The notes: generated by a model not told the origin, from the sequence alone. A DNA stretch of 64,000 bases from an uncultured Ellagibacter sp. (GCF_934643285.1 NZ_CAKUBT010000002.1:186001-250000); one strand, 5' to 3'; counted from the stretch's first letter, positions 1 to 8,842 are shown. Made by a program: numbers and translations.

Positions 1-2
1 CC

Positions 3-275
3 CACCCAGAGTTCTTCTGCGACGCGCTTATCGACAAGACGCGTCGGCCCTTTGACCGCGAAGCGGCGCGCCGCGAGGGGATGTTCCCTGCGGTGTTCCT
101 CGGCGTTGCCGAATCGATGCGCGAAGACGAGGCCGGCGAGGCGGCGTTTCTCCAGGACGAGTTCCTGAAGAGCAACGTCGCGCTGCCGAGCGCCCTCGTG
201 CAGAGTATCCCGACGCTTGCCGAAGAGGCGCAAGACCTGGTCATCGACCTTTTGTGCGGAGGTGACGACCAATGA
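3..275 (+). CDS. C-terminal part of an SbcD/YhaO-like DNA repair exonuclease subunit (5' truncated by window edge)
   Basis: An open frame runs from the window edge (first complete codon at base 3) to TGA at 273-275. About 90 C-terminal residues are present. No catalytic motif of the metallophosphoesterase core is inside the window, so the assignment rests on context: the stop overlaps by 4 bases (ATGA) the start of a YhaN/SbcC-like ATPase, the usual partner of this nuclease (compare yhaO-yhaN in Bacillus). The visible part is acidic and helical, as expected for the C-terminal region that contacts the ATPase. Identity is therefore an inference from neighbourhood. Confidence 0.6.
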   Translation, partial: HPEFFCDALIDKTRRPFDREAARREGMFPAVFLGVAESMREDEAGEAAFLQDEFLKSNVALPSALVQSIPTLAEEAQDLVIDLLCGGDDQ

Positions 276-2452
276 GGCCCTTCTTGAAGCACATCAAGAT
301 GGAAAGCTTCGGCGCGTTTTCCGGTAAGGTCGTCGGCCCCTTCGGGCCCCATTTGAACGTGGTCTTCGGCCCGAACGAGGCGGGCAAGACGACGACCGCG
401 TCGTTTGTCCGCGGAGTACTCTTCGGCTGGGAAGAGGCGCGCGGGGTCCGCAACACCTACAAGCCGCAGGCGGCCGACCGCGCGGGCTCGCTGTTCTTCG
501 ACGACGGCGAAGGCGGCGAGATCGAGCTTTCCCGAAGCCGCAATGCGGAAGGCCTCAAGGGCGACGCCTCCCTCGTGCACGATATCGACCGCGAGACGTT
601 CTCTACCATGTTCTCGCTCACCAGCGACGAGCTGCGCCGCCTGCGCAACACCACCGACGTCACGGCGCGCCTGCTCACAGCGGGGTCTGGTACGGGGACA
701 TCCCCCGCGCACGCGCTCTCCGTGGTGCAAGGGCGCCTTGCTGCCTGCACGTCGCGCGCCGCAAGTGCCGAGGAGTCGCTTGTGAACCTGGGATCGCAGC
801 TCGCGGACGCGAAAGAGGAGATGGCCCGCGCCGCCGAGGTAGCCGAGAGCCTGCGTCGCAAGGACAAGGAATTCCACGAGATGGAGCCCGAGCGCGAGTC
901 GCTCAGCGCGCGCCTGTCGAAGCTGAACGCGCGCATCGAGGAGCTCACCGCATGCCGCGCGCGCATTGAGAAGCTCGCGGCGGAGCGCGAGGAAATCACC
1001 GAGGAGCACGCGCGCCTTGTCGAGGAGCAAACGCAGGCGGCGCTCGCGAAGCGGCGCGGGAGGCATGCGCTCCCTCGCGAGCTTATGGTCATGACTGCGG
1101 CCGAGGACCGTGAGTTGCGCGATCGGATCGACGCCTTCGGCGACCGGGAATCGAAGTGCTCGCACAGCGTTGAGCTGGCAAAATCGAATTACGCTGCATC
1201 GAAGGCGGCCTACGAGGTGCGCCTAGAGGCACCCGACACGCGCGAGATGGAGCTGCGCGCCCGCCATCAGCGCACGGCACAGGTGGTGCTCTCCATTGCG
1301 CTGCCGCTTGTGTTCGTCGGGTCTGGTGTCCCCCTTGTGGTACATGGGCGCGAAATCTCGAGCCTGTCGTTCATGGCGCTCGGTTTGGGTTTGGTCGCCA
1401 TGGCGGTCTTTCTCGCTGCGGGAGCGCTTGTGATGCTGTTCCGCCCGAGCAAGGAACAAGAAGCGCGAAAGGCCGAGCTCCAAAGTGCGCAATGGGTCAT
1501 GTTGCAGGACAAGAAGAAATACGAGTCATGCCTTGCCGAGCAGGAGGCGCTCTCGGGGGAGATTCGCGCGTTTCTCGAGAGCCGCGGGCTGGGTGAGGCT
1601 TCGTCGAACCTGCGCCGTGCGCGGACGATCCTCGACGAGGCGAAAGACGCTCGCGGCGACATGGCCTTGCTCCAGCAGCGCTCCCAAGCGCTCACTGCGC
1701 GCCTGACCTCGCTCGAAGAGAAGATTGCGCGCAATGCCGATGCGCTTGCGAGCGCCTACACGCAGGCGCATCTGCCGAGCGAGAACGCGACGCTTGCGGC
1801 GCTCGACGCGAAGATCGCGCGCAAGGTTTCGCAGCGCACTAACCTCATGGAGGCCTTCGAGAGTACGAACCGAGCGTACGGCGAGCTCAAGCAAGAGCTT
1901 GCGGCGGCGCATGGCGAGCATACGCTCGACGAAGTCCGCATGACCTACCAGCAGATTCGCACGCGCTACAACGAGTCGCTGCAAACTTTCGCGAGGCTTC
2001 TTCTCGCCCGTCGCATGCTCGAGATGGCGATATCCTCTTGGGAGAGCAAAAGCCAGCCCGAGGTGTATGCGCAGGCGAGCGAGCTCATGTCGCTTATGAC
2101 CGAGGGTCGCTGGGTGCGCGTGTACATGACCGCCGACGGTCATCTGCGCGTTGTCGACTCCGTTCATACCGAGCGCGATCCGGTCCATCTCTCGCTCGGC
2201 ACGTGCCAGCAGCTCTATCTCAGCTTGCGCATCGCGCTTCTGCTCGCCGCCGACAACGTGGGCCGCGCGATTCCCATCCTCGCCGATGATATTCTCGTGA
2301 ACTTCGACTCCCGCCGCCGCCGCGGGGCCGCGCGTGCCTTGGCCGAGCTCGCGAAGACGCGCCAAGTCATTATGTTCACCTGTCACGAAGAGGTCGTTTC
2401 CGTTCTGCGCGAAGTTAGTGACGCTACCAACGTCATCGAACTCGCTGTGTAA
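272..2452 (+). CDS. YhaN/SbcC-like AAA ATPase with coiled coil and central membrane hairpin
   Basis: 726 residues. The N-terminus matches the RecN/SbcC/YhaN group: beta strand, then Walker A GPNEAGKTT at residues 33-41. Long coiled coils occupy roughly 160-330 and 400-600. Between them lie two hydrophobic segments around residues 335-395 (VVLSIALPLVFVGSGVPLVV and a second one rich in A/V/L), typical of YhaN rather than SbcC. The C-terminus has an ABC-signature-like segment (LSLGTCQQLYLSLRIALL) and Walker B (IPILADDILVNFD). It likely forms a membrane-associated DNA end-processing complex with the nuclease encoded just upstream, whose stop overlaps its start. The exact DNA substrate cannot be told from sequence. 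Confidence 0.82.
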   Translation: MRPFLKHIKMESFGAFSGKVVGPFGPHLNVVFGPNEAGKTTTASFVRGVLFGWEEARGVRNTYKPQAADRAGSLFFDDGEGGEIELSRSRNAEGLKGDASLVHDIDRETFSTMFSLTSDELRRLRNTTDVTARLLTAGSGTGTSPAHALSVVQGRLAACTSRAASAEESLVNLGSQLADAKEEMARAAEVAESLRRKDKEFHEMEPERESLSARLSKLNARIEELTACRARIEKLAAEREEITEEHARLVEEQTQAALAKRRGRHALPRELMVMTAAEDRELRDRIDAFGDRESKCSHSVELAKSNYAASKAAYEVRLEAPDTREMELRARHQRTAQVVLSIALPLVFVGSGVPLVVHGREISSLSFMALGLGLVAMAVFLAAGALVMLFRPSKEQEARKAELQSAQWVMLQDKKKYESCLAEQEALSGEIRAFLESRGLGEASSNLRRARTILDEAKDARGDMALLQQRSQALTARLTSLEEKIARNADALASAYTQAHLPSENATLAALDAKIARKVSQRTNLMEAFESTNRAYGELKQELAAAHGEHTLDEVRMTYQQIRTRYNESLQTFARLLLARRMLEMAISSWESKSQPEVYAQASELMSLMTEGRWVRVYMTADGHLRVVDSVHTERDPVHLSLGTCQQLYLSLRIALLLAADNVGRAIPILADDILVNFDSRRRRGAARALAELAKTRQVIMFTCHEEVVSVLREVSDATNVIELAV

Positions 2453-2461
2453 CCCATACCT

Positions 2462-2467
2462 TATAAT
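2462..2467 (+). promoter_or_regulatory. -10 box TATAAT upstream of purA
   Basis: A perfect TATAAT lies 65 bases before the purA start. No good -35 hexamer is found at 16-18 bases upstream (AACTCG is the best placed). A lone strong -10 recurs at other promoters in this window. An SD-like AAAGGA precedes the ATG. Confidence 0.45.
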
Positions 2468-2532
2468 GCAAGGGTTGCAGGAAGAATGCCGATCGGCCTC
2501 GCTCGCGCGGGGCGACGAAAGGATGAACGCTC

Positions 2533-3843
2533 ATGCCCAGTACAGTTCTCGTCGGTGCCCAATGGGGCGACGAAGGCAAGGGTAAAATCACCGACCTCAT
2601 TGCGAGCAAGTACGACTACGTCGTGCGCTACCAGGGTGGAAACAACGCAGGACACACCGTTATTCACGGTGACAAGAAACTGGCGCTGCACCTGATGCCC
2701 TCGGGCGTCATGTACGAGAACGCCATTCCCGTCATCGGCAACGGCGTCGTCGTCGACCCGGGCGTGCTCGTGAAGGAAATGGCGATGCTTCAGGCCGAGG
2801 GCATTTCGTGCAAGAACCTGAAGATCAGCTGCGATGCGCATGTCATCATGCCGTGGCACAAAGACCTCGACGGCGCCGACGAGAAGAGCCTCGGCGAGCA
2901 CAAGATCGGTACCACCAAGCGAGGCATCGGCCCGTGCTACCAGGACAAAGCTGCTCGCAAGGGCATCCGCATCCAGGATCTGTTCGACGAGAAGATCTTC
3001 CGCCTGAAGGTCGAGACCGCACTCAAACAGAAGAATCCCGTCCTGAGCAAGATCTACGGCCTCCACACCTACACGGTCGAGGAAATCTGCGAGGAGTATC
3101 TGCCTTACGCGCGCATCCTGAAGCCCTACATGGCTGAAACTGCCCACATGCTCAACAGCGCGCTGCGCGAGGGCAAGTCGGTGCTGTTCGAGGGCGCGCA
3201 GGGCACGTTGCTCGACATCGATCACGGCACCTACCCCTATGTGACCTCCTCTTCTTGCTGCGCGGGCGGCGCGGCGACGGGCTCGGGCGTGGGCCCTGTG
3301 AACATCGACCGCGTGCTCGGTATCGAGAAGGCCTACGTGACACGCGTTGGCGGCGGCCCGTTCCCCACTGAGCAGCGTTTCCCTGAAGACGGCGGTGTGG
3401 GCGAAGAGGCCGAAACTGGCGAGCTTCTGTGCTCCGTGGGCCACGAATACGGCGTGACCACCGGCCGCAAGCGCCGCTGCGGCTGGTTTGACGCGGTCAT
3501 CGCGCGCTACGCCGCGGAGGTCAACGGCCTCACTGATGTGGCGCTGACCAAGCTCGATGTGCTTTCCGCCTTCGACACCATCAAGGTGTGCGTGGCCTAC
3601 GAATGTAACGGCAAGCGCTATGACTACTTCCCCATGCAGCAAAGCGTGCTGTTCCACGCGAAGCCCATCTACGAGGAGCTTCCTGGCTGGAAGGGCGAGG
3701 ACATCACGGCGTGCAAGTCCTTCGAGGAGCTGCCCGAGAATGCACAGAAATACGTCGAGCATCTCGAGGAGATCACGGGTGTGAAGATCTCGATCGTGGC
3801 CGTCGGTCCCGATCGCGACCAGACCATCATGCGCGGTTGGTAG
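2533..3843 (+). CDS. purA: adenylosuccinate synthetase
   Basis: 436 residues, the normal bacterial length. It catalyses GTP-dependent condensation of IMP and aspartate, the first committed step to AMP. Diagnostic motifs are the N-terminal GAQWGDEGKGK loop (residues 8-18) with the catalytic Asp13 position, QGGNNAGHTV with the catalytic His, GTTKRGIGPCY, FEGAQGTLLDIDHGTYPYVT, and the C-terminal GTP-binding region. It is followed by purD, so this is a purine neighbourhood, although an intergenic stretch with a strong hairpin separates the two genes. The ATG has an AAAGGA ribosome site. Confidence 0.97.
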   Translation: MPSTVLVGAQWGDEGKGKITDLIASKYDYVVRYQGGNNAGHTVIHGDKKLALHLMPSGVMYENAIPVIGNGVVVDPGVLVKEMAMLQAEGISCKNLKISCDAHVIMPWHKDLDGADEKSLGEHKIGTTKRGIGPCYQDKAARKGIRIQDLFDEKIFRLKVETALKQKNPVLSKIYGLHTYTVEEICEEYLPYARILKPYMAETAHMLNSALREGKSVLFEGAQGTLLDIDHGTYPYVTSSSCCAGGAATGSGVGPVNIDRVLGIEKAYVTRVGGGPFPTEQRFPEDGGVGEEAETGELLCSVGHEYGVTTGRKRRCGWFDAVIARYAAEVNGLTDVALTKLDVLSAFDTIKVCVAYECNGKRYDYFPMQQSVLFHAKPIYEELPGWKGEDITACKSFEELPENAQKYVEHLEEITGVKISIVAVGPDRDQTIMRGW

Positions 3844-3850
3844 GCTATGG

Positions 3851-3878
3851 GTTTCGCGGGCCTTACGGCCCGCGAAAC
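3851..3878. terminator. perfect 12-bp stem-loop after purA
   Basis: GTTTCGCGGGCC and GGCCCGCGAAAC form a perfect 12-bp stem with a TTAC loop, starting 7 bases after the purA stop. There is no following T tract, so a standard Rho-independent terminator is doubtful. It also forms the left end of the repeat described at 3851-4000. Confidence 0.5.
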
Positions 3879-4000
3879 GAGTCGACGCTGCGCGCGGCTC
3901 TGGCGGCGCAGCTGGCGCTCCAAAGGTTTCTTGCGTACCTTAAAGTACGCGTCGAAATCTTTTCACGCCATCTGCACTCGACAGAGCTACGCTCGCTGAC
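3851..4000. repeat. palindromic dispersed repeat, intergenic copy
   Basis: The stretch shares with 51318-51465 an ordered set of motifs at nearly identical spacing. These are a GC-rich palindrome, GACGCTGCG 19.5 bases from its centre, a second palindrome GCGTAC-N-GTACGC followed by GTCG (49 versus 50 bases further on), and CTCGCTGA (60 versus 58 bases after that). Sequence between the motifs is diverged. No protein is encoded here. The rest of the purA-purD gap (4001-4121) shows nothing recognisable except the purD ribosome site. Confidence 0.55.
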
Positions 4001-4121
4001 TTTTGTTCGACCTGCGGGTTTTGGCTGTTTGGCCTGCGTATGTGGTTAGCCCGCGGCTTTGCAGTTCGGCTCGCGAGCTTTCCTTGCTTGTATTTGGCGA
4101 ACCTGAGAGAAAGGGTTTGTT

Positions 4122-5414
4122 GTGAACATTTTGGTGCTTGGCAGTGGCGGTCGAGAGCATGCGATCGCTTGGGCGCTTTCCAAGTCGCCTCAGTGCGATG
4201 AGCTGTTCGTTGCCCCTGGTAACGGCGGCACGGCTGCGGTTGCGACCAACGTCGACGACGTCGATATGATGAGCGGCTCGTCCGTGCTTTCCTTCGTGCG
4301 TGAGCACGGTGTCGACCTTGTGGTCATAGGCCCCGAGGCCCCGCTCGTCGCGGGCGTTGCCGACGAGCTGCGCGACGCGGGCATCTCGGTCTTCGGCCCC
4401 GATGCCGCAGGCGCGCTGCTCGAGGGAAGCAAGGCGCACAGCAAGGCGTTCATGGAGAAGAACGACATCCCCACGGCGGCGTACGCCACCTTCGATTCGT
4501 GTGATCCCGCGATCGCCTACATTCGCGAGCAGGGCGCTCCCATCGTGGTGAAGGCCGACGGTCTGGCGGCCGGCAAGGGCGTCGTCGTCGCTTCGACGGT
4601 AGAAGAAGCCGAGGACGCTGTTCGCGAGTGCTTCGACGGCAAGTTCGGCGATGCTGGCAAGACCGTCCTTATCGAGGAGTGCATGACGGGGCCGGAATGC
4701 TCGCTGCTTGCCTTCGTGGCAAACGGCAAGGCGTTTCCCATGGCTCCTGCTCAGGACCACAAGCGTGCGTTCGATGGCGACGAGGGCCCGAACACGGGCG
4801 GTATGGGCGTCTACTCGCCCGTGCCCATCGTGACCGACGAGGAGATGGCATCCATGGTGGCCATCATGGACAAGGCCGCAGCTGCCACGGCGGCAACCGA
4901 CGACGCGCGCGACTATCGTGGCGTGCTCTACGGCGGCTTCATGCTGACCCCCGCGGGGCCGAAGATCGTGGAGTTCAACGTGCGCTTCGGCGATCCCGAG
5001 ACGCAGGTGATACTTCCTCGCCTGAAGACCGACCTGGTCGATGTGATGTGCGCCGTGGCCGAGGGCCGCGTCGACGATTTGTCGCTCGAATGGGCCGACG
5101 AATGGGCGGTGTGCGTCGTCCTTGCGAGCGCCGGGTATCCGGGCGCCTACGAGAAGGGCAAGGTCATCCTGGGGATCGACGAGGCCGAGGCGCTCGACGG
5201 CGTGTCGGTCTTCCATGCGGGCACCAGCCACAATGCCGACGGCGAGCTTGTCACGGCAGGCGGGCGCGTGCTCAACGTGGTGGCGCTCGGCAAGACCTTC
5301 GAGGAGGCCCGCGAGCGTGCTTACGCCGCCTGCGACCTCATCAGCTTCGAGGGCAAGCAGTTCCGCACCGACATCGGCGCGAAGGCCGCGCGCGGCCGTT
5401 CCGCCTGGGAATAA
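4122..5414 (+). CDS. purD: phosphoribosylamine--glycine ligase (GAR synthetase)
   Basis: 430 residues, normal length. It is an ATP-grasp enzyme that joins glycine to 5-phosphoribosylamine, step 2 of de novo purine synthesis. The N-terminal GSGGREHAIAW motif, the ATP-grasp lysine segment PIVVKADGLAAGKGV, and metal-binding segments FNVRFGDPETQ and GGMGVYSP are all visible. The start is taken as GTG with GAGAGAAAGGG about 8-15 bases upstream; no nearby ATG fits. Intergenic distance to purA is 278 bases and includes a palindromic repeat, so separate transcription is likely. Confidence 0.96.
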   Translation: MNILVLGSGGREHAIAWALSKSPQCDELFVAPGNGGTAAVATNVDDVDMMSGSSVLSFVREHGVDLVVIGPEAPLVAGVADELRDAGISVFGPDAAGALLEGSKAHSKAFMEKNDIPTAAYATFDSCDPAIAYIREQGAPIVVKADGLAAGKGVVVASTVEEAEDAVRECFDGKFGDAGKTVLIEECMTGPECSLLAFVANGKAFPMAPAQDHKRAFDGDEGPNTGGMGVYSPVPIVTDEEMASMVAIMDKAAAATAATDDARDYRGVLYGGFMLTPAGPKIVEFNVRFGDPETQVILPRLKTDLVDVMCAVAEGRVDDLSLEWADEWAVCVVLASAGYPGAYEKGKVILGIDEAEALDGVSVFHAGTSHNADGELVTAGGRVLNVVALGKTFEEARERAYAACDLISFEGKQFRTDIGAKAARGRSAWE

Positions 5415-5454
5415 GGGCGTTACGAAGGCGAAATAGCAGGGAAGAAGTTAGAAT

Positions 5455-6765
5455 ATGCTTTCTGAACGAATGCTGAGCACGGTGGTTCGCGCGTGCTCGA
5501 ACCAATATCTGAAGCTCACGCCGACCGACGATGCGAAGGTCGTTCCGCCGAAACCCGGGCAGCGCTACATGCTCTATATGCACGTTCCGTTCTGCGAGCG
5601 CCTGTGCCCGTATTGCTCGTTCAACCGATTCCCGTTCAAGGAAGAGCGCGCGAAACCCTATTTCGCCAACATGCGCAAAGAGATGATGATGCTCAAGGAC
5701 TTGGGCTACGATTTTGAGAGCGTCTACATCGGCGGGGGCACGCCCACCATCATGATCGACGAGCTGTGCGAGACGATCGATATGGCGCGCGAGAACTTCT
5801 CCATTAAGGAAGTGTCGTCCGAGACCAATCCGAATCATCTTATTCCGAGTTATCTCGAGAAGCTGAAAGGGCGCGTCGATCGCCTTTCCGTCGGCGTGCA
5901 GAGCTTCGACGACGGGCTGCTCAAGCAGATGGATCGCTACGAAAAGTACGGCTGCGGCCAGGAGATCATGGAACGCATTCAAGAGGCGAGCCCGTATTTC
6001 GTGTCCATGAACGCCGACATGATCTTCAACTTCCCGGCGCAAACCGAGGACATCCTGATCAACGACATCGAGCGCGTAATCGAAAGCGGCGCGAGCCAGA
6101 CCACGTTCTACCCGCTCATGGCGTCGCCGAGCGTACAGCGCTCGCTTGCGCGCACGGTGGGCAAGGTTGACTACAAGCGCGAGCAGCGTTTCTACGAGAT
6201 CATCTGCGAGCTTCTGATCGGCGGTGACAAGCCGCTGTTCGAGAACGGCAGCGCATGGACGTTCAACCGCCTGGGCACGGGTGCCGCGGGCGAGGACGCG
6301 ATGATCGACGAGTACGTGGTCGACTACGAGGAGTACCCGGCAATCGGTTCGGGCGGCATCACGTATCTCGGCGAGAACATGTATGTGAACACCTTTTCCG
6401 TCAGCCAGTACAACGAGAAGATCGAAAGCGGTCGCATGTCCATCATGGGCAAAACGCACTTCTCCAAGCACGACCGCATGCGCTACCGCTTCATGATGCA
6501 GCTGTTCGGCCTTCGCTTGGACAAGAAGCAGTTCAAGAAGGATTTCGGCTGCTCGATCGAGGCCGGCCTTCCCGCTGAGATGGCGTTCATGACTGCGGCG
6601 GGGGCGTTCGCCACCAACAACGACGAGGAAATCACGCTGACGCCGAAGGGCCGCTATCTCATGGTGGTCATGATGCGCCAGTTCTTCATCGGCGTGAACA
6701 ACCTGCGCGATCAGGCGCGCGCGGCGCTTCCGGGCGAGGAGAAGGAGCTTCTGTTCGGCTGCTAG
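5455..6765 (+). CDS. HemN/HemW-family radical SAM protein (coproporphyrinogen III oxidase-like)
   Basis: 436 residues. The radical SAM CX3CX2C motif is Cys47, Cys51, Cys54 in HVPFCERLCPYCSF, the HemN/HemW pattern. YIGGGTPT and ETNPNHL match SAM-binding positions, and the C-terminal winged domain ends in an aromatic-rich segment. Oxygen-independent coproporphyrinogen oxidases, heme chaperones (HemW) and anaerobic heme-degrading ChuW/HutW proteins share this fold; the sequence alone does not separate them. The divergence around residues 190-330 suggests it is not a canonical HemW. It starts 40 bases after purD and may be co-transcribed. A good terminator follows. Confidence 0.78.
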   Translation: MLSERMLSTVVRACSNQYLKLTPTDDAKVVPPKPGQRYMLYMHVPFCERLCPYCSFNRFPFKEERAKPYFANMRKEMMMLKDLGYDFESVYIGGGTPTIMIDELCETIDMARENFSIKEVSSETNPNHLIPSYLEKLKGRVDRLSVGVQSFDDGLLKQMDRYEKYGCGQEIMERIQEASPYFVSMNADMIFNFPAQTEDILINDIERVIESGASQTTFYPLMASPSVQRSLARTVGKVDYKREQRFYEIICELLIGGDKPLFENGSAWTFNRLGTGAAGEDAMIDEYVVDYEEYPAIGSGGITYLGENMYVNTFSVSQYNEKIESGRMSIMGKTHFSKHDRMRYRFMMQLFGLRLDKKQFKKDFGCSIEAGLPAEMAFMTAAGAFATNNDEEITLTPKGRYLMVVMMRQFFIGVNNLRDQARAALPGEEKELLFGC

Positions 6766-6847
6766 CGTCGATTTGAACGGCCGCGTGGAGCATAACCGGT
6801 AGTTGGTGGTCAACTGAGCGAGTTGTGCACTGGTTTGCGAGGCGGAA

Positions 6848-6890
6848 CCTCAGGAAAAGCGCGTCGGCGTTTGCCTTTTCCTGGGGTTTT
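6848..6890 (+). terminator. Rho-independent terminator after the radical SAM gene
   Basis: Arms 6848-6859 (CCTCAGGAAAAG) and 6875-6886 (CTTTTCCTGGGG) pair over 12 bp with one G-U, and TTTT at 6887-6890 follows at once. The 15-nt loop has GC-rich content of its own. No gene is seen between here and the prepilin peptidase. Confidence 0.75.
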
Positions 6891-6992
6891 ACTTTTGTTT
6901 GGCACGAATCGCGGTAAACAAGGTTCGAAAAACGTCGCATAGCTCTTCCAGTTGTCCACCAAGTCGCAGTACTCCTACAGAAAGAGAGCCCG

Positions 6993-7580
6993 ATGAGCGT
7001 ATCAGTCGTCCTTGGCAACGCCCCCGCGTATGCGGGTGGGGCGTCGTTCGCGCTCTTTTTGGTGCTGCTAACCTGGGCGAGCGCGATCGACCTGCGCGAG
7101 AGGCGGATTCCCAACAAGCTAGTGATAGCGATGGCGGCGCTTTGGCTTGCCGTGCGCGTTCTGCTTGCTGTGATGGTGGCCGCCTGCTCTGCCGGCGCCT
7201 TCGGCGTGGACGCGCAAATGGGGAATGCGGCGTCAGCTGCGTCCGTCGCGGCGATGAGAGTATCCCCCTTCGGCCTGACGCTTGGCGACGGGCTTGTGGG
7301 GGCGCTTGTGCTCGGGGGTGGCTCGCTTGCGGTCTCGATCGCGTTCGAGGGCTTAGCCCAGCGCCCTTCCATGGGAGGCGGGGACATCAAGTTGCTTGCG
7401 GTGGTCGGACTGTTCCTGGGCTGGGAACGGGGGCTGTGGTGCCTGTTCGCGGCGTGTCTCGTCGTCCTCGTGATGCAGGTGGTCTCGCGTTTTCGCGAAG
7501 GCGGGAAGGGAATCGGCTCCCAGACGTTCCCGTTTGCCCCGGCGATTCTCGTGGGCGTCGTGATAGCTTCACTACTTTGA
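6993..7580 (+). CDS. A24-family prepilin peptidase (stand-alone peptidase domain)
   Basis: 195 residues with about six membrane segments. The two catalytic aspartates of type IV prepilin peptidases are visible: Asp33 in AIDLRERRIPN and Asp131 in MGGGDIKLL (GxGD-type). The N-terminal methyltransferase domain with paired CxxC motifs of classic PilD is absent, so this is the short CpaA/TadV-like form, which cleaves Flp/Tad or pseudopilin leaders. No pilus genes lie in the window, so the substrate is encoded elsewhere. An AGAAAGAGAG ribosome site is about 7-16 bases before the ATG. Confidence 0.85.
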   Translation: MSVSVVLGNAPAYAGGASFALFLVLLTWASAIDLRERRIPNKLVIAMAALWLAVRVLLAVMVAACSAGAFGVDAQMGNAASAASVAAMRVSPFGLTLGDGLVGALVLGGGSLAVSIAFEGLAQRPSMGGGDIKLLAVVGLFLGWERGLWCLFAACLVVLVMQVVSRFREGGKGIGSQTFPFAPAILVGVVIASLL

Positions 7581-7589
7581 AAAAAGCTA

Positions 7590-7618
7590 TTGACGCGCTT
7601 TGCCATTTGCCATAAAAT
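7590..7618 (+). promoter_or_regulatory. sigma-70-type promoter for tRNA-Phe
   Basis: -35 TTGACG (7590-7595), a 17-base spacer and -10 TAAAAT (7613-7618). Predicted transcription begins near 7625, about 44 bases before the tRNA. Confidence 0.8.
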
Positions 7619-7668
7619 ACTATCTTGCGTTTGCTCGAACGGATTCTCCGCGAAAGGCAAGCACATAT

Positions 7669-7744
7669 GGTCAGGTAGCTCAGTTGGTAGAGCAGCGGAC
7701 TGAAAATCCGCGTGCCGAGGGTTCAAGTCCCCCTCTGACCACCA
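7669..7744 (+). tRNA. tRNA-Phe(GAA)
   Basis: 76 nt including an encoded CCA end. Acceptor stem GGTCAGG/TCTGACC (one G-U), D-arm GCTCAGTTGGTAGAGC, anticodon stem GCGGA/TCCGC with loop CTGAAAA giving anticodon GAA, 5-nt variable loop and T-loop TTCAAGT. The T-stem has one A-C mismatch at the second pair (GAGGG/CCCCC). It has its own promoter upstream and terminator downstream, so it is a single-gene transcript. Confidence 0.97.
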
Positions 7745-7753
7745 TAAACTCAA

Positions 7754-7777
7754 GGCCCCGCTTCGGCGGGGTCTTTT
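7754..7777 (+). terminator. Rho-independent terminator of tRNA-Phe
   Basis: Stem GGCCCCGC/GCGGGGTC with a TTCG tetraloop, followed directly by TTTT. It ends 33 bases after the tRNA CCA. Confidence 0.9.
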
Positions 7778-7866
7778 GCATTTCAGGCTTTTCCGCTTTC
7801 TCCCCGATTCAATTGAACACCCCCGAGCGGAACGAGAGGGGTGAAATTCAGCGTCGGCGGGCTCTG

Positions 7867-8841
7867 CTACGATTCAAGCACGTCCCCGTTGCGGGTGACG
7901 AAAATCGCCTTGCGGATGGCGGGGTGTTCTCGCGTGAAGGCGAGCCCTCGCGTGGTGCCGAGTGCGAGCAAGGTGGTGGAATACCCCTCGGCGTCGATCG
8001 ACCGGTCGGCGATAACGGTTGCTCCTGCAGCATCGGTTTCCACGGGCATCCCCGTTTCGGGTGAGAGGATATGGTGGTAGAACTTTCCATCCACCTCGCA
8101 GCAACGCTCGTAGATGCCGCTCGTCACCGCGGACGCGTCGCGAAGCGGCACCGCTCCCACGATGGCGCCCTCGTTGCGGGGGTCGCGGATTCCGATGTTC
8201 CACGCTGCGCCGCCGGGCTTTTCCCCGTGCGCTACCACGTTGCCTCCCAAGTTGATGAGGAAGTTCTCCAGCCCCACTTCGACCAGGGCGTTCGTGAACT
8301 TGTCGGCGATCCAGCCCTTGGCGATGCCTCCGACGTCGACCGCAGCTTGTGGGTCGGTGAGCTGGGCGAAATGGCGCCCGCCTTCTTCCCGTACGCGGAC
8401 CCCGCGCCAGTCGACATGGGCGACGGCTTCGCGAAGCTCATCCTGCAAGGGAATGATCGCGCGCCGCAGGTCCCACAGTTGCACGGCAGCGCCCATTGTG
8501 ATGTCGAAGCGCCCGTCGCTGTCGGCGCAGTAGGAAAGCGCGCACTCCAAAAGGTCGGCCGTGTCGCGCGAAATCTCGACAGGGGTGCCTTCCGCCCTGT
8601 TCAGACGTGAAATATCGGAATGGGGAAGCGTTCTTGAGAAGAGCCGCTCGAACCTGCGCGCCCCCTTGCGTACGCGTTCGAATGCAGCGAGGCAGGCTTG
8701 CTCGGGCGCGAACGTCTGCAGCGTGATTGCGGTGTTGAACGCGAGGAAGCGCTGCGTGACCATGCCCGCCTCGTTGGGGCCGCTCGTGTCGAGGAAGTCC
8801 TCTTGCGGGATCGCGTCTTGGGTGATGCCTGCTTCGTTCAT
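7867..8841 (-). CDS. apbE: FAD:protein FMN transferase (ApbE/Ftp family)
   Basis: 324 residues from the chosen ATG at 8841, which has AAGGAG 10 bases upstream; a longer frame up to 9009 lacks support. ApbE enzymes move FMN from FAD onto a threonine of target flavoproteins such as RnfG/NqrC or extracellular flavin reductases. Family motifs seen are GRFDITMGAAVQLW, AAVDVGGIAKGWIADK, FLINLGGNVVAHG and HHILSPETGMPV, the last two forming the FAD/Mg2+ site. With this start no signal peptide is present, unlike many Ftp lipoproteins. A tiny ORF with a lipobox-like end stops 1 base before this start. No target flavoprotein lies nearby. Confidence 0.9.
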   Translation of the reverse strand: MNEAGITQDAIPQEDFLDTSGPNEAGMVTQRFLAFNTAITLQTFAPEQACLAAFERVRKGARRFERLFSRTLPHSDISRLNRAEGTPVEISRDTADLLECALSYCADSDGRFDITMGAAVQLWDLRRAIIPLQDELREAVAHVDWRGVRVREEGGRHFAQLTDPQAAVDVGGIAKGWIADKFTNALVEVGLENFLINLGGNVVAHGEKPGGAAWNIGIRDPRNEGAIVGAVPLRDASAVTSGIYERCCEVDGKFYHHILSPETGMPVETDAAGATVIADRSIDAEGYSTTLLALGTTRGLAFTREHPAIRKAIFVTRNGDVLES

Positions 8842-8842
8842 G

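Noticed and set aside
2461..3762. 433-codon minus-strand frame opposite purA
   Set aside because: purA is unmistakable on the plus strand; the antisense frame has no motif and no upstream signals.
3851..3878. The perfect hairpin after purA as an ordinary Rho-independent terminator
   Set aside because: No T tract follows, and the hairpin recurs with fixed-spacing neighbours at 51.3 kb inside a gene, so it is better explained as part of a repeat.
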